64,000 nucleotides of DNA from Paramecium octaurelia (lineage: Eukaryota; Ciliophora; Oligohymenophorea; Peniculida; Parameciidae): contig CAJJDP010000016.1 in the NCBI GenBank assembly GCA_905182995.1, forward strand, positions 124,001 to 188,000, in the 5' to 3' direction. The position numbers and the translations under genes are program-made. Positions 1-11,528 of this stretch are shown piece after piece. Positions within the stretch are counted from its first letter, which is position 1, and every line of letters begins with the position of its first letter. The notes beneath the pieces are model-generated. The model saw nothing but the letters and a program-made list of their open reading frames with translations. It was not told where the DNA came from and ran no database searches.

Positions 1-1016
1 TTTGATAGAAAATTGAGATGTTATTAACAATTCCTTGAACTCTTCATAGATTTATTCATCGTCTGATTAATAATAATCGAGTATCTGCTGAATCAAATGC
101 AATTAATTCTTAAACAATTTTCGATTCTATTGTTCTGAGTCTATCACCTAATTTACCAACAAATTAAAAAAATTAATGTGTTCCTAATTTTCATAGATGT
201 TGAAATGGACATACTGCAATTGTCCACTTCTGTCTTAATCTAAAAATGTTTACAAGACTACTCTCCATAAAGTGCCTAAGATCTTTATATTGTGACTTGT
301 TTTTAATATAGTACAAATAGGTTTAACTAATTTTTGGCCAAAAATTGTGAGTTCATGTAACTAATTCAATATGTTGCCATTATCAATTAAAGCCAAATTA
401 TACAAGATATCCGCTCCTCTCTTAACAAACATCTATTCTTATTTATTGAGCAAGAAATACACTGTTTCTGCAATTTCCCCAAACTTAAGATGTAATGATT
501 TATCCTCCATTTAAGTCCAATATTTCAGGAACTAGTTTAAAATATACACTAACTTTAGCTGCGTAGATAATTATTTGTGAATTGTGTGGCTGATTCTCAA
601 TATCATATCCTTGTGAATACAATATCATCTTATCTACAATTCTTAACATTTTCAAATTATCACTGAGTTCATCCTCGTAAGTCTATTCTTCGACTGATTT
701 CATCATCCAAACAGCTGCATCGATAGTCTAAATTAATTCTCATCCTTACATCCAATAGATTCAGATTATTATTTTTGTGGAGTACCTCAAATATTGTATC
801 CACCATCATTTGTAGAACTTCCCCTTGAAGGTTTTCCCCCTTTTCAAGTTTATCTCTGATTGTATTGGACATTTCCTGCATTTCTGCTTATTGGGAGAAC
901 AGAGATTGAATGTAATTTTTTCTTGATTCCTTGAATTACTTTTCATTTCGTTATTTACGGATATTCACATGAAATTACTCTCTTTTCAAACTTATAATCC
1001 CCGCGTAATCAAGCAT
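1..1016 (-). CDS. Importin-alpha-like armadillo protein (partial, runs off left edge)
   Basis: Seen: with TAA/TAG as Gln, an ATG at 1016 opens a reading frame that stays open to the window edge after removing two 22-nt introns (donors just after 'NNLNLLD' and 'IYAAK'). The N-terminus has a basic stretch, KREQFHVNIRKQRNEKQFKE, resembling the importin-beta-binding (IBB) domain of importin alpha. The rest is alpha-helical, as expected of armadillo repeats (for example 'TVYFLLNKQEQMFVKRGADI'). Known: importin alpha binds nuclear localisation signals and is carried by importin beta. Inferred: a divergent ciliate importin alpha. The start lies 28 bp downstream of the stop of the kinase gene on the same strand. 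A generic ARM/HEAT protein is the alternative. The C-terminus is outside the window. Confidence 0.5.
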
Positions 1017-1044
1017 TTTATTAGATTCAAATTTAAATAATAAT

Positions 1045-2774
1045 TCACTTAAATATTTGTGAAAATTCATCAAGTGTAATCCCATCCCTATCATTTAAGT
1101 TCAAATATTTGAATATTTATTCCCTCTCATATGGTTTCAATCTTCTATCTATAACTAAACACAATTTTGAGAATTCTGTTTAATTCATTTCCTCTCTCAT
1201 ACTCTTAGCAAAGTTCTTGAATATCAATTCAATGTCAATCTTATTGTCAGCCACTATCCTTCTCAAATCCTTAATAAAATTCTATGATCATTATATTGTA
1301 ATCTTACTTAAATTAAGTTCTCTTTGATTTAATATTTTTGAGTGTCCTGTTTTACTATCAATTATTCTCTGAATTCATCGATATTGATGGTCCTATCATT
1401 ATTCGTATCAAATTTAGCAAAGATCTAAACATATTCAACATAAATACAGCTTGGATATCATCATCTTTGATGTCCTTTGCTATCTCCTTAATCATAAAAC
1501 TGAATTCCTCGTAATCCAAGTCCCCCATTTGATCTTTATCATACTTAGCAAAGATGTCTTCTACTTTCAAATTATTCGCTCTAATTATTTCCCTTAAGTC
1601 TATTATGATTCTTTCAGCAAAATCCTCCTTCACATAATCATAATCAAAGAATATCCTTTTAAATTCCTCAAATCCTATTGTTTCGTCCTTGTTTATATCC
1701 ATTTTCTCAAACAATAACTTTATTTCTTTTCCAGTTAATTTTGGATCCAATTATATCAAAAAAGTGAAAAATTCTGAAAAATCCAATGAACCTCCCTCAT
1801 CCTTATCATACTTCTGGAACTACACAAAAACATCCAAGCCTCTGCTCTAAACTATCTTCTATATTTAAGCTAAGATCCTCTGGCACTCTTAATCTAAAGG
1901 GTTCTCCATTTTCTATAAATAGAATAATCATAATTACATAGTTCCTCTCTATTTCATTCAGTATCACATGTTAAAACAACTGGTCCCATGAAATCCTATC
2001 TTTCTCGTCCTTCTTTAAACATTGCTTAATAAAATCTTAATATTCATCAGACACTCTAATATCAACAGGAAACTTCAATGGTTGATTTTTTATGTTAAAT
2101 GCATATGAAGGAATATCTCTGCAAGGCCATGGTTATTTACCATAAACCATCTCATACGCCATGATTCCAATTGACCATATGTCACTTTTGGCAGTGTAAG
2201 CATGTTTTTCTAAGAGTTGTGGAGCCATATAGAGAGGAGTTCCAACAGACTACTTAAAAATCTTAACATTGTTGTTAATGTCAGCTTTTGTTGCAAATCC
2301 GAAATCTGCAATTTTGAAACAGTTCCCTTTATAAAGAACATTCTCTGGCTTTATATCTCGATGAATATACCCTTTCTTAATCATTTCCTAAAATCCTGAC
2401 ATAAATTGTCTTAACACTCCAAGAGCTTCTGCCTCTTCCAAAATTCCTCCTTTCGATTTAATGTAATTTCTCAGATCTCCATCACATAATTCAATTATCA
2501 TGTAAGTGTATTTATCATCCCCAAAAACATCGATTAATTCAACTATGTTTTCATGTCGAAACTGTTTCATTACAGTAATTTCAGTTTCCAAGGATATCAA
2601 CATAGTTTTGCCTTAAAATTATGACATGTTCATTACTATTTTAGTTGATGAATCTTTACTTTTAATTGCGACCTCTTAGTTTTTATCTATCATAATCCCT
2701 TTGTAGACCTTTCCAAACGAACCCTTCCCTAAATAGTCTTTATTGTCATATTTATAATTATCAATTTTCTTCAT
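1045..2774 (-). CDS. Calcium-regulated Ser/Thr protein kinase with C-terminal EF-hands
   Basis: Seen: an N-terminal kinase domain with glycine loop [15 protein letters not shown] lysine, HRDIKPEN catalytic loop, DFG (ADFGFA) and a GTPLYMAP activation segment. After a 25-nt intron comes a long helical region with at least four EF-hand loops: [36 protein letters not shown] and [14 protein letters not shown] fifth loop near the C-terminus ([11 protein letters not shown]) looks degenerate. Further short introns lie within the EF-hand region. Known: calcium-dependent protein kinases (CDPKs) of ciliates, plants and apicomplexans join a kinase to EF-hands that relieve autoinhibition. Inferred: a CDPK-like enzyme, although the kinase half also resembles ULK-type kinases and the EF-hand block is longer than the canonical four-hand lobe pair. 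Start is the first Met before the glycine loop; stop is TGA. Confidence 0.85.
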
Positions 2775-3047
2775 AAAAATAATTGATTAAATTAATCTCT
2801 ACAGCACTATAATAAATATTGATCATTCATGTAAAACATTATTGAATTCTATAATACTCTCCCCTCTCTTTCGAATGTGGAGATGTTAAACTAAAGAATA
2901 TTAATCTGTATTTTTAAACTATCTACTTATACAGTTTTGCAGCATATTTCTCTTCTGTTTTTATTTGAGATTTTAGAGTTATCGGATTGAGCTATGATAT
3001 TTGATTAATAAAGTTTAGTTTTAAAATCAGAATATAGTTTATTAAAA

Positions 3048-4312
3048 ATGCAATCGCAAAAATGTTATCTGGCTCCTGGATTACTTAAGACAGGTAACTG
3101 TTTATTGAAATACCTCAGGATTATTAAACGGAAACTAACCAATCTATATTTTTATCCTGAATCAAATTAAAGACGTGAAGGAAGTAAGCCAATAGATGAA
3201 TTCATATTTATAAACCATCAATGCTTTCAGGTATTTTAATTAATTAGAATTTAGTCCATTTACTTGGGTTATTTGCAACCAATAGGTATTACAATTAGAA
3301 ATCAGCGATTTAAAATAAATGCTGAATCCATTCTACAAGTATTATATTTAGTTGAATTGCAAGAAACATTTCCTTACAACAATTCCAAAGAATTGATAAA
3401 TTGATTGTCATTAGCGAAAAGATCCAATTTTAATAATTGGTTAATGCCATACCCAGTGGATGGTCATCAGTTTTAGCAAATAAAGTGCATCTGGTTATGA
3501 AGTAATTATAAATATCATATAGATTGAATGAATTAGCCAATCACAATATTGAACTGACAAAATATCAGATTGAATTTTTATCTAGAATCAATAATAACTA
3601 TTAAGAAGAAATTCCCTTTTATGGAAGGGATCTCTCAGAATACCCAATAGCTAACACAGGTGTGCCTGAGTGTTTAGAAGTCATTTTAAAATATTACGAA
3701 GATCACGATGATTATCTAAAAACATAAGGTAAGAATGTATAATAAACTAGGTGTATTTAGGATATCAGGATCAATTTAATAAGAACAGAAATTAGTTCAA
3801 TAGTTTGCAAAAAGAAATTATACAACTATTAATGAATATGAACCTGATGTTGTTTCTACTGTATTTAAGAATCTATTGTGCTAACTAAAAAAGCCAATAT
3901 TTCCCTTTGAAATGTATGACATACTTAAAGAGACACAAAGTAATATTATTGTTAATTGAATTAGTTAATACAAGTAAGGAGAAATTGTTGGAGATGTTCG
4001 AAGTATTTTTTGCTTATATGCCAGAAGTCAATCGGAAAACCACCAAAAGAATAGCTGAATTGTTATTCCACGTAGCCGATTATGAATCAGAGAATCTGGT
4101 AAATTGTAATTTAAACTCAGATGGGACTCAATAATTTATCAATTGTGTTTGCCCCTTGTTTCTTAAGACCCTAAATCACAGATATCTCTGATCTAAAAGG
4201 AGCCAAAGTTGTAGTTCATCACTTTAATTTACTAGTGCAAAATGTTGAATATTTCTTATAGGATTTTAAGGTGAATCGAAATTCCTCATCTTAAAAAAAA
4301 CTTAGCATTTGA
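3048..4312 (+). CDS. RhoGAP domain protein
   Basis: Seen: a frame of about 375 codons with five short introns (22-25 nt; the first opens 16 nt after the start region). The C-terminal half carries RhoGAP landmarks: GVFRISGS with the presumed catalytic Arg finger, LKKPIFPFEMYD, a helix around TTKRIAELLFHVADY, and NNLSIVFAPCFLRP. Known: RhoGAP domains stimulate GTP hydrolysis by Rho/Rac GTPases. The N-terminal 200 residues have no recognisable domain. It is transcribed away from the kinase gene, and the 270-bp gap between the two starts is AT-rich with nothing else visible. The substrate GTPase cannot be inferred. Confidence 0.8.
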
Positions 4313-4420
4313 TTTTACACAGTTAATATTTTTTATTATTATTTTTTGGCATTTTATTTCAATGATTAATTCTCTATTTCAAAAATTAACTCAAATTTTC
4401 GCTTTATTTTTATTTTTATT

Positions 4421-5311
4421 ATGGATTAAGTTGACTTGTCCCAAACTTTAAAGAAACTTATCGAGTGGAAAAACTCATCTCCAACAACTCTCTATAATCT
4501 ATTGGACTTAATAGGCACTTAGAATTTCAACTCCAACAGAATTGTGCATCAGAAATTCTTATAAGCTGTCTAAAAGTTAGCCCAATTGCATGAAATACCT
4601 CCAAATAGCATATATAAATCGTATGATTACGAGAAAATGATAGATAAAGCTAAATCCATCCTTAAAATATTGAGATAACCCTTACAAATGGAAGTGGAAA
4701 AGGATAAACCAGAACCTATGAAAAAATATAATTTATTTGCTGGATACCAGTAGCAATTCACAGGATACGTAGATAGAATATAGAATCTGAATCTCATTAG
4801 CAATCTAATCTTACACATATTCAAGAACTGGGATCAATCAAATAAGGAGCAATTAATTTCAATTGACAAAATCAAAGAAGTTACTATAGGTTTAGAGAAG
4901 GAAATTTATTTGAGGAATGTTTTCAAAGACTCAAAAAAACTGGCTTATGAAATGGATATCAAAACCTTAGTGCAATTTATGAAAAGAGATAAGTCTGGAG
5001 ATGTGCTCATACGAGTATTCAACAAAAGTCTCTCCTATCAATAAGCTGCTTAATTGAAATCTGAGGATTGGATTGATGAAAAAACAAAACTGAATCAAAA
5101 GGTAGCCCAAAAGGAAGAACTAGAAATTAATTAGATTGGATTTTACAAGGAGGTTTCAAAAAGAGAAATGGATGGTGTCGAAGGGAAAGAGTGTAAAGGA
5201 TGCCACTAAAAAAAAGTATATCTAGTTGATGAAAAATAAACCAGATGTGCAGATGAACCTACTACTAAGTTTTTTGAATGCTTTAATTGCGGAGATAAAT
5301 TTCGTATTTGA
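4421..5311 (+). CDS. Transcription elongation factor TFIIS
   Basis: Seen: an uninterrupted 296-codon frame. The C-terminus is a zinc ribbon with CxxC pairs (CKGCH... and ...CFNCGDKF) about 25 residues apart, typical of TFIIS domain III. Upstream is a central helical region like TFIIS domain II, and an N-terminal helical bundle like the TFIIS N-domain (LKKLIEWKNSSPTTLYNLL). Known: TFIIS rescues backtracked RNA polymerase II by stimulating transcript cleavage through an acidic Asp-Glu hairpin in the zinc ribbon. Here the matching position reads CADEPTTKFFEC, so the DE pair is present. Length fits the family (about 300 residues). It starts 108 bp after the RhoGAP stop on the same strand. Confidence 0.9.
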
Positions 5312-5321
5312 TTAATTATAT

Positions 5322-5796
5322 ATGAATAAAATTGAAGTATTAAAACAGGGAAATCAAGTAACCAACCAATTAAGAGATGAATTGGTCAATCTCTTTTCCA
5401 TGACTGATACCGAAGATCATTATCTCTTAAGCAAAAGAGCTGAAACCATTAAGTCAGAGATCGAGTAACGATTTAGTAAATTTAACGATCTATCTAGAGT
5501 ATCGATGGAATATCATTCTTTTTAAAAACGATGCTCAATTTGAATCTTCCCTTGTTTTTTCAGAAGAGTTTACCCTAGAGCTGAAGTCAGAAAACTATGG
5601 GTTGTTGGCCTACATAATACCCGATTAACCATTAACTCAATACGAACCAAGAAGAGATTTTGGAGTCAGAAAACCATATTACAAGGATGTAATTGACAAA
5701 TAGCAATACGAGACTAATAAGTAAATAGATATGTCATTCAATAGTTCTGTAATTAGTTATCCTGGCATCAGATATTATCCTACATATTATCCTTGA
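5322..5796 (+). CDS. Hypothetical protein, ~150 aa
   Basis: Seen: start 10 bp after the TFIIS stop. One 22-nt intron must be removed (donor within 'EQRF|KYRWN') to bring the two open halves into frame. The product begins with a helical segment (MNKIEVLKQGNQVTNQLRDE), continues with an aromatic core (KYRWNIILFKNDAQFESSLV) and ends in a Tyr/Pro-rich tail (PGIRYYPTYYP). I do not recognise the family. The very short spacing from the TFIIS gene suggests compact packing, not necessarily co-function. Confidence 0.6.
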
Positions 5797-5866
5797 ATAT
5801 TTTATAATTATTTAAATAAAAAGCACGCTGATATTTTCCTTTTGAGTTGTTAATATTTTTATTTCC

Positions 5867-6528
5867 ATGAGAATCAAATCACAGCCTTAAAAGCAGTCAG
5901 AGGAGTACCAAGAAACCATCGACATTTTGAGCATTGCACAATCTTCAAGTCCAGAATCTAATGAAAGTGATAATTGTTTGGAACCCTTGTATGAGGTTGA
6001 ATCCATTATCATGAAATAAATCAATAAGGATGAATCTCAATATCTAGTCAAATGGAAAGGATATTCAGAATTGACTTGGGAACCTCTCTCTAGTCTATAA
6101 AATTGTCAATTACTTCTTGAGGAATTTGATCAATAACAATCTTCCAAGAATGTGATTATCACTACCAAAAGTGTATCCAAAAAGACTATAACTAAATCAC
6201 AGAAATCAAAGAAAAAATCAAAGAAATCTAAAAAGCAAAGGCCCTTTGAAAATGAAGATTAAATTTAATCATTCCAAAATTTAGGAAGAACTATTAAAAT
6301 TAATGGAATTACAAACTAATAATTGAAAGTACAATCTTATTTTTATTTCTTTAGGTTAATTTCAAAAAATCAAAAAATGATTAACCTAAATCATCCTGGA
6401 TCAATATCACAGAATTACATCAAATTGCTCCTAAAAAGCTCATTTAATTCTATGAATCACTACCTGCTATCTAAGCTTTGTTTAAACAGACAGTTACGCC
6501 ATCCAATTCAAGTACGCAACAATAATGA
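5867..6528 (+). CDS. HP1-like chromodomain protein
   Basis: Seen: a chromodomain at about residues 38-85 with YEVESIIMKQ, QYLVKWKGY and WEPLSSLQNC; Tyr, Trp and Tyr aromatic-cage positions are present. A Lys/Ser-rich hinge follows (KSQKSKKKSKKSKKQ). After a 26-nt intron the C-terminus reads SSWINITELHQIAPKKLIQF, resembling a chromoshadow domain. Known: HP1 proteins bind methylated H3K9 (or H3K27 in ciliates) through the chromodomain and dimerise through the chromoshadow domain. Inferred: a small heterochromatin protein, possibly linked to ciliate development-specific chromatin. The chromoshadow call is weaker than the chromodomain call. Stop is TGA after a short poly-Gln end. Confidence 0.85.
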
Positions 6529-7338
6529 TAAACAAAATATAATAAAATATAAATTATAAAATAGAATTTCACTTATTTTTTATATATTAACAAAAGACTT
6601 ATATTTTGATTCTAATTTTAGTAAAATATTTATATATTTCCAATTTAATGGTCTAGGAGTAGCTAATCTACCTCAATGCCTATTTAATTCTAAAGGTTCG
6701 ATTAATATATATATATATACTATCAATTTTGTTTGTTTAAATAAAAAGAGAAGGTTCATTCAATGAACTGACAGGATATGTAATTCCTCTCTTATTTGGA
6801 TATTGTCTAAAATTACCTATGAAATTGCTTAGAAAAGAAGGTGATTAGAAATGAGGATTAATGTCCTGAGAGTTCAATAACGTCAATAGGTATTTATATA
6901 AATAGATGTAATGATTTAACAAAACATCTATTGGATAATTACAGAAGACACTAGTATGAATTTCTAACATTTTTAGTATATCATAGTTTATACTAACCTA
7001 ATGGTTGAGTAGAAAATACAATCATTATGGTGAAAATCAAAATGGCTTCATTGGATTGAGTATTCACCTAAGCACCTGATTTATCAGGTAGCTTGGGAAT
7101 TTATTAAACTCTATTTTAAAATATTTATATAAAGAGAATAAAATTAATAATATTATAAAGTAATGTATTAGAAATTAATTTCAAATATATGAAAAGTATA
7201 TTCAATCAGTTTATTACTACATGAATCATTATGACGATTCTATCAAAATAACAAAGATCAAATTGAAAGATGGTTATAATGATTCTTTTAGAATGGGAAT
7301 CCCTATAAATTATTTAAATTTATATTATTATTAATAAT
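6529..7338. other. Intergenic, AT-rich, with a cluster of inverted repeats
   Basis: No convincing coding frame on either strand. A (TA)n run lies near 6705-6720. Between about 6898 and 7097 there are several consecutive inverted repeats (AATAGATG/CATCTATT, AGTATA/TATACT, AACC/GGTT) and a strong 13-bp hairpin at 7067-7097 with a TTTA loop and one bulged A. This may be a small structured RNA gene of unknown class; see findings. Confidence 0.3.
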
Positions 7339-7890
7339 ATGAAATGCGATATTCATTGTGCTACAAAAATACTAACAATTGTATGTGGAGGTTTAATTGT
7401 TGCCCTTGCAATATCTAGATTTACGAATCTGTCTATTGAGCATCCATAGCAATTTATTCTTACAATTCATTATATGTAAATTTGTTTCTTAAAGCTTAGA
7501 TGGATGGGGGCTGTGTTGATTTTAGCAGAGTTTCGTTTTGCATATATTCATTAAAAATTCAAAGTTCTGACAAGTTATTTTGGAAGAGGATTGTATTGTT
7601 TCTTGTAAATCTGAATTACTAATCAAGTTTGGGTACTTTAATGATATCATCGTTTTCGCCTTTGTAGATTGCATGTGCCGTTGTATTGTTTGTCGTTGGC
7701 TTAATTTACATATTGATGCAACTATTTGTATAAAAAGCATAATTTCATTCATTAGAGTAAAAAATTTGGATGGAGTGCAGAAGAAGCAAAGAACCCTTAC
7801 TAGATTCCCTCTCAAAATCAACCGAATGCATATCAACCACCATATCAATCAAATGTTAATTTTTAATAAGGTGGACCTGCCTTGAAATGA
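7339..7890 (+). CDS. COPI-associated family membrane protein
   Basis: Seen: two short introns (23 and 28 nt) restore a frame of about 167 residues. It has hydrophobic segments near residues 10-28, in the middle, and at IACAVVLFVVGLIYILMQLF. The segment LILAEFRFAYIHQKF followed by TSYFGRGLYCFL matches the family signature (acidic Glu-Phe, then a GRG motif before a membrane helix). The tail is hydrophilic and Pro/Gln-rich (NPYQIPSQNQPNAYQPPY). Known: these four-helix Golgi/ER proteins co-purify with COPI vesicles; their exact role is unclear. The 3' end overlaps the end of the convergent RCC1-type gene by about 46 bp. Confidence 0.7.
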
Positions 7891-10800
7891 TTTTATGTTT
7901 TTTATTTGAAATTATTGATACAAATGCATTAAAATAAATTTTCATTACGTTTATATAAAAGTAGATAAATCTCCTCATCTTATGAATAGAATGACACCCA
8001 AAGTTCATGCCAATGAGGTTCAAAATTATTATCTAGATACTTCTTAAGATGTTCTGCAATCTAAATGTTATTAGACATTTACTTTTATCCATTTATATCT
8101 TCAAAGGTTTTTCAAGCTACTTTAAGTTTCATTTATTGTTCTTTCAAAAGAATATCATCCGGACAATCTGGAGATCACAAAATTCAGGTTCCTAAGAATC
8201 CTCTGTATTATGCTTTTGAGGATAAAGATATATTCTAATTCTTGTAAAATATTATTTTAATATTTAAAATAGAAATAATACCTTCAGATTCGCTCACTCC
8301 GACCCCAATAGTATAGTCATTAGATCTCCTGCAAACAATTACTAATATTTTATAATCATTCATGTTTACATGTCCAAAAACGTTGCATTTCTTCTAAGTC
8401 ATCTCACCATTCTAAAATTAAATAATCATATTTTCATTTGACAAAAATACTGAGTTATTGTAACCACAACTATAGGATTTATACTTCTAATTAGGCAAGA
8501 GACTAAGTAAATCATATTAAATACTCCATAATGTTTTTCTTACAATATTTATCCCCTTTTACTGTTGAGAATTGAAATTGTTATGATTATCCACACTACT
8601 AATAAGCATTATTGCCCCAAGAAATGTACTCTTCATAATTCTTGTCTTTTCCTTAGACTCTGGCTATGCAATGATACGCTCCTATTTAGAAGTCTCTAGA
8701 TTAATTTTGAATTCTTACTTAACAAGGTAATTTTCTATATTTATTCTCATAGGTTCAAGAAGATGAAAAATATATTGATCATCTAATTCTGGACATTGAT
8801 CAAATCCAAAAACACCATAGTCATTACTACCCCACATATAGATTTTATCTTCCAATGAGACTGCTCCAAAACATGAATACCCAGTTGAAATGGCTTTAGC
8901 CTTTAAATTAATCTTGCGAGGAATTAGTTAACAATTAGTTGGACTAGAGCATTATAAATTTATTGTTTCTTTATAGGAATTCAATACTTTGATCATTCCG
9001 TTACTCTCAAAATTTTATTTATATCCCCAGGTAAACACATCTCCTAAATCAGTTCTGCAAATTGAAATTCCTTCACCTGCTGAGATATCAACAACATATA
9101 AATTATTATTTCTAAAAAACATGACTTCCTATATATCCATTGTACTTGTATTTGTCCCTAAAGAACTACATATAACATATAAATTACCATTTCCTAATTA
9201 TCCATAATTATTATATCCCCAAGACAATACACTCCCATCTACAGTCACAGCTAATGAATGATACAAACCACAACTTATTTTACTTACAGCTCGTAATGTA
9301 AATATTTAATATGGAGTCGAGATATCAAAATCTTTTTTTGGATCCACTACCTCACTTGAAGTAATTGAAGTGTCTTCAAAATTGAGTATTTTTCCGAATT
9401 AAGACACTTCAAATGAGGTATTTACCATTCCCACAGTTCTAGATATTAGAAATAGACTTACCCGTATTTAGTGCTAACCATTTTGATTCTGTTTTCCTCA
9501 ATTAATACTAAACTAAAGTCTTCGATCATGTAATAGGACTATTAATCTATTTCAATCTTTTTTGGAATGTCTATTATTTCAATAAAGGATTAATCTTCAT
9601 TAAATAATTTTGTATTAATTACTCCATTTACAAATAGAGAACTTGCCTGAAAGGATTTGAGAAAGATTTTGACTGGTAACAACTCCAAATCTGAAGACCA
9701 TCCATTGCAATTCAGTGCTTCTACTGAAAGATAGATCATCTCATTGAATGCTAACTCTCCTTCACCCTTTGGATTATTTTTAAAAACTAGACTCTTTCTC
9801 TAAACATTCTCTTTATTGTTATCGAATTCTAACAGTACTCTTTTACTTGGTTACAATGACAATGACATATCATTCATATCCAACTAATAGATGGCATATT
9901 TTATTATCTCATAGCCATAGTCCTCTGGTTTCTCGAATATAATTGAAATTGTTAATTCCTTTTCACATTCTCTCTCAATTATTACTTGATTGATAACATT
10001 TGGAGGTAATGGAGGTCTTTGCTATATTTAATTCTACTCTTCTTCAGTTTTATTATTATTCTTTTTTTAATTATCTACTTATTGATTGTCCTCCGTTTGA
10101 TTGTCCTCCGTTTGATCATCCTCTCTGGATATCTTCTGATTATTTTTCTCTCTTTCATGATCAGCATTTCGCTTCTAAGGCAAATAAATAGAGAAGTTAT
10201 TCTCAATATCCTCCTTCTTATATATTACAATATCCTTTTCCAACAGTCCAAGTTCTTTTATATTCAACCCTAGGTCTTTAACCAACTATTCTAAGCTCTT
10301 AATTATTTTTTTATTCTTCCCATAGTAGTTCTGGTTTAATCTCATAAAATTTTTGTTTTTATAATAGAGCAACCTCTACAATACTTCTTTCATTCTTATT
10401 TAGAATTCATTGTATTTATTTTTGATATTCTTTCTTTTTTCTTCCAACTAAACGCTTAATTCACTGTAATCCTCATTCCTCATTGCCATTTCATTTATTT
10501 TTATCTTCAACCCTCTCTTATCTTTTTTGTCTTTTATAATTGGATTTATCACTTCCTCTTTTAATTTCTAGGGAGCAGAATACAACTCTGGATTAAGTTA
10601 TTGGTTTTACCCTTCACAATTTTTTTTCATAATTTTTTATTTAATAATATTTTAAAACTCATTTCTGCATACTTTTAATTTTCCATAATATATTTCAGAT
10701 TTTTTTATATAGTTATAATTTTTGTTCTGCTTCCTCAACTTATGAGCTAATCATTGATAGTTTCTCCTTTAGAACTTAATTTTCCTTCTTCAGGTTGATA

Positions 10801-11008
10801 TATAATGAATCAAGTTGTTCCTTAACGAAATTCCCATTAGGAGTCTCCTATATTGACTTCGCTTAACTTTGAGCAGAAGAATACTTGCCAACAGGAGATA
10901 GCTAAAATCTATAATATTCAATACATATTATTGATTGCTGATGGCTATTTGTGTTTAAGCTGAAGGAACGTTTCTTTGCACAGAATTAGTTGCTCGTTGG
11001 AAATACAT
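7845..11008 (-). CDS. Coiled-coil / fibronectin-III / RCC1-repeat protein
   Basis: Seen: N-terminal Gln-rich region and coiled coil (KEQLDSLYINLKKENQVLKE), then a basic region, then an FN3-like domain beginning RPPLPPNVINQVIIERECE and ending LSVEALNCNGWSSDLELLPV. At least four RCC1-type blades follow, with phrases such as HSLAVTVDGSVLSWGYNNYG, AGEGISICRTDLGDVFTWGY and GAVSLEDKIYMWGSNDYG. The C-terminus is helical with LDNNFEPHWHELWVSF. Several 20-25-nt introns are needed, including one after codon 27, plus a less certain 41-nt intron near the 3' end. A run of seven T at 10700-10706 (A on the coding strand) breaks the frame in the coiled coil; dropping one base would restore it, so a sequencing error or true frameshift is possible. 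Known: RCC1 blades form a beta-propeller scaffold. The 3' end is approximate. Confidence 0.75.
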
Positions 11009-11528
11009 AATTAAACAACTAGTATTATTAAATTTTTAATATTGGAAATTTGCTATTATTCAATTTGTATCTCCCCCAGTCTTTTCATTTGACTTATCAC
11101 TAAAAGAACTCCTGAATATTATTCAAAAATAATATCTAAACTATATTAAACAAGAAATAACCATTAATAACTTTTTAGATGATAGAATTATTAAATTCTA
11201 GTATTAAGATATATTATAATTTTGTTTATAGGGAATTAAAATCAAAATCTAGTGGGGTACATGATTTTTTTTACAAGAACATGAAAATATTAATAAAATT
11301 GAATAGTTTTAAGAATTAATATTGTAGTTATAAAAACTGTTTATATATTAAATTAATGTAGAAAATATTCTGAAATAATGGAGTTTTAAATGAAACACAC
11401 TTTGTAACAATTTATAATAATTATATATAAATTATTAAAAATAGAATTAGTAATCAGAATAATATAAGAAGTTTGTTAAGTTCTATTAGAGGATTAAAGT
11501 TGATTAATAAATTAAGATATTATAAATA

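Noticed and set aside
6635..6710. tRNA-like sequence with a GGTTCGATT box-B-like motif
   Set aside because: No 7-bp acceptor stem or anticodon arm could be drawn and the A-box match is poor; probably chance.
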